From positions 3,844,001-3,908,000 of the forward strand of contig NZ_CP117768.1 in the NCBI RefSeq assembly GCF_028623165.1: a DNA stretch of 64,000 nucleotides, read 5' to 3'. A model generated the notes under the pieces. The model was not told the DNA's origin and ran no database searches. It saw only the letters and a program-made list of their open reading frames with translations. The position numbers and the translations under genes were made by a program. Source of the stretch: Nostoc sp. UHCC 0926 (GTDB taxonomy: Bacteria > Cyanobacteriota > Cyanobacteriia > Cyanobacteriales > Nostocaceae). Shown here in pieces: positions 63,454 to 64,000 of the stretch. Position 1 is the stretch's first letter. Each line of letters begins with the position of its first letter.

Positions 63454-63733
63454 TCAAATATCCTACTCAAAGTAGGGCTAATAACAAGCTAAAACACATC
63501 TAATTTGCATATCTACATTTTATCAAACTCTTGTGGAGAAAGGATGTTAGCAGCCTAGCTAATGCAAATTAAAATAGAACAGCTTACCTCTCCTACTCAA
63601 TTTATTGGTAGCCCTATGGCGTTTTTTATTCACATAAAATTCGTAAATTGTGTAGTTACTTTACATGAATATTAAATTTAAAACTTTTACGTAAGTATAT
63701 AATTTATCCATTGTTATTTTATTACAAAAAACT

Positions 63734-64000
63734 ATGGGGTTTATACCCTTTATAGGCTTAGTAGTCTTTATTACAGGCTTATCAATTTACTTGCTACTGA
63801 CTTCAAAAGGTCGATTTTTGCTCAAATCTTTAGTGACAAAAATAAAGCCCCAAGAGTGGAGATTCAGATATAGCAAGATTAATTACCTGAGATCAAGATT
63901 TTTAAAGACTATAACAATTGCTGCGATTATTCTGGCAGCAGTAATAGCTGGAAATACTGTATCAGCCCAGGTTACGCCGCCTCTAGCTTCGCTCAAGAAC
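63734..64000 (+). CDS. Probable cytochrome c peroxidase-like protein, N-terminal part (truncated at window edge)
   Basis: The frame from ATG 63734 (MGFIPFIGLVVFITGLSIYL) is open to the end of the window, 89 residues. A second hydrophobic segment (TIAAIILAAVIAGNTVSAQ) looks like a signal with cleavage after SAQ, then VTPPLASLKN. That last motif resembles the mature start of cyanobacterial cytochrome c peroxidases, but no heme motif is yet in view, so the call is tentative. An internal start nearer the signal sequence is possible. Confidence 0.5.
   Translation, partial: MGFIPFIGLVVFITGLSIYLLLTSKGRFLLKSLVTKIKPQEWRFRYSKINYLRSRFLKTITIAAIILAAVIAGNTVSAQVTPPLASLKN

Overview
The window looks like chromosome of a filamentous, heterocyst-forming cyanobacterium close to Nostoc/Anabaena. 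The evidence is the very frequent HIP1 octamer (GCGATCGC) inside and between genes, cyanobacterium-restricted families (Ycf51/DUF2518, DUF1816, DUF1400-type hydrolase, DUF6464, YaaW), short dispersed and heptameric repeats in most intergenic spaces, and a group II intron. No phage, rRNA, tRNA or CRISPR array was recognised. Species assignment is inference; no database search was possible.

Layout. 1-6.5 kb: a partial TauD-type dioxygenase, a three-gene minus-strand unit (MDR reductase, pyrophosphatase-like protein, SDR), then plus-strand acetolactate decarboxylase, VOC and GNAT genes, and a dihydroorotase homologue without its metal ligands. 6.9-12.6 kb: a two-domain histidine phosphatase, an integron-type gene cassette (SnoaL-like gene plus attC), a bestrophin flanked by dispersed repeats and a decayed TPR gene, and a VOC protein. 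12.6-16.6 kb: two homologous terminator-bearing units, a defence-type reverse transcriptase gene split by one frameshift in a homopolymer, a SIMPL protein, a 130-bp MITE-like element and a ComFB-like gene. 17-24.6 kb: an FAD oxidoreductase, YaaW, an O-antigen ligase-type membrane protein, a small gene split by a complete group II intron with an intact maturase, and Ycf51.

25-33 kb: a dehydrogenase/aminotransferase pair with overlapping ends, an ArsR pseudogene running into a 20-nt tandem repeat, a chimeric pseudogene whose halves meet at a HIP1 octamer, and a large hybrid histidine kinase directly after an XRE regulator. 33-40 kb: acyltransferase, transketolase, a GNAT gene with three in-frame stops and several small genes. 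40-44.2 kb: a branched-chain amino-acid-type ABC transporter with one ATPase. 45-49.2 kb: an iron-uptake module with a Fur-box-like palindrome, a PchR-like AraC regulator carrying a 21-nt repeat insertion in its DNA-binding domain, and a TonB-dependent siderophore receptor. 49.7-64 kb: mostly housekeeping genes (Dam-type methylase, trpD, carA, STAS protein, mini-RNase III, rlmB, truB), two alpha/beta hydrolases, an EamA exporter and the start of a probable cytochrome c peroxidase.

The main theme is genome plasticity by small elements. Cassette, MITEs, SDR-like inserts, heptamer arrays and HIP1-associated joints sit beside, and sometimes inside, otherwise ordinary cyanobacterial genes, and several genes are decaying. 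The best candidates for unusual biology are the frameshifted reverse transcriptase, the orphan integron cassette and the SDR-into-HIP1 insertion within a regulator.
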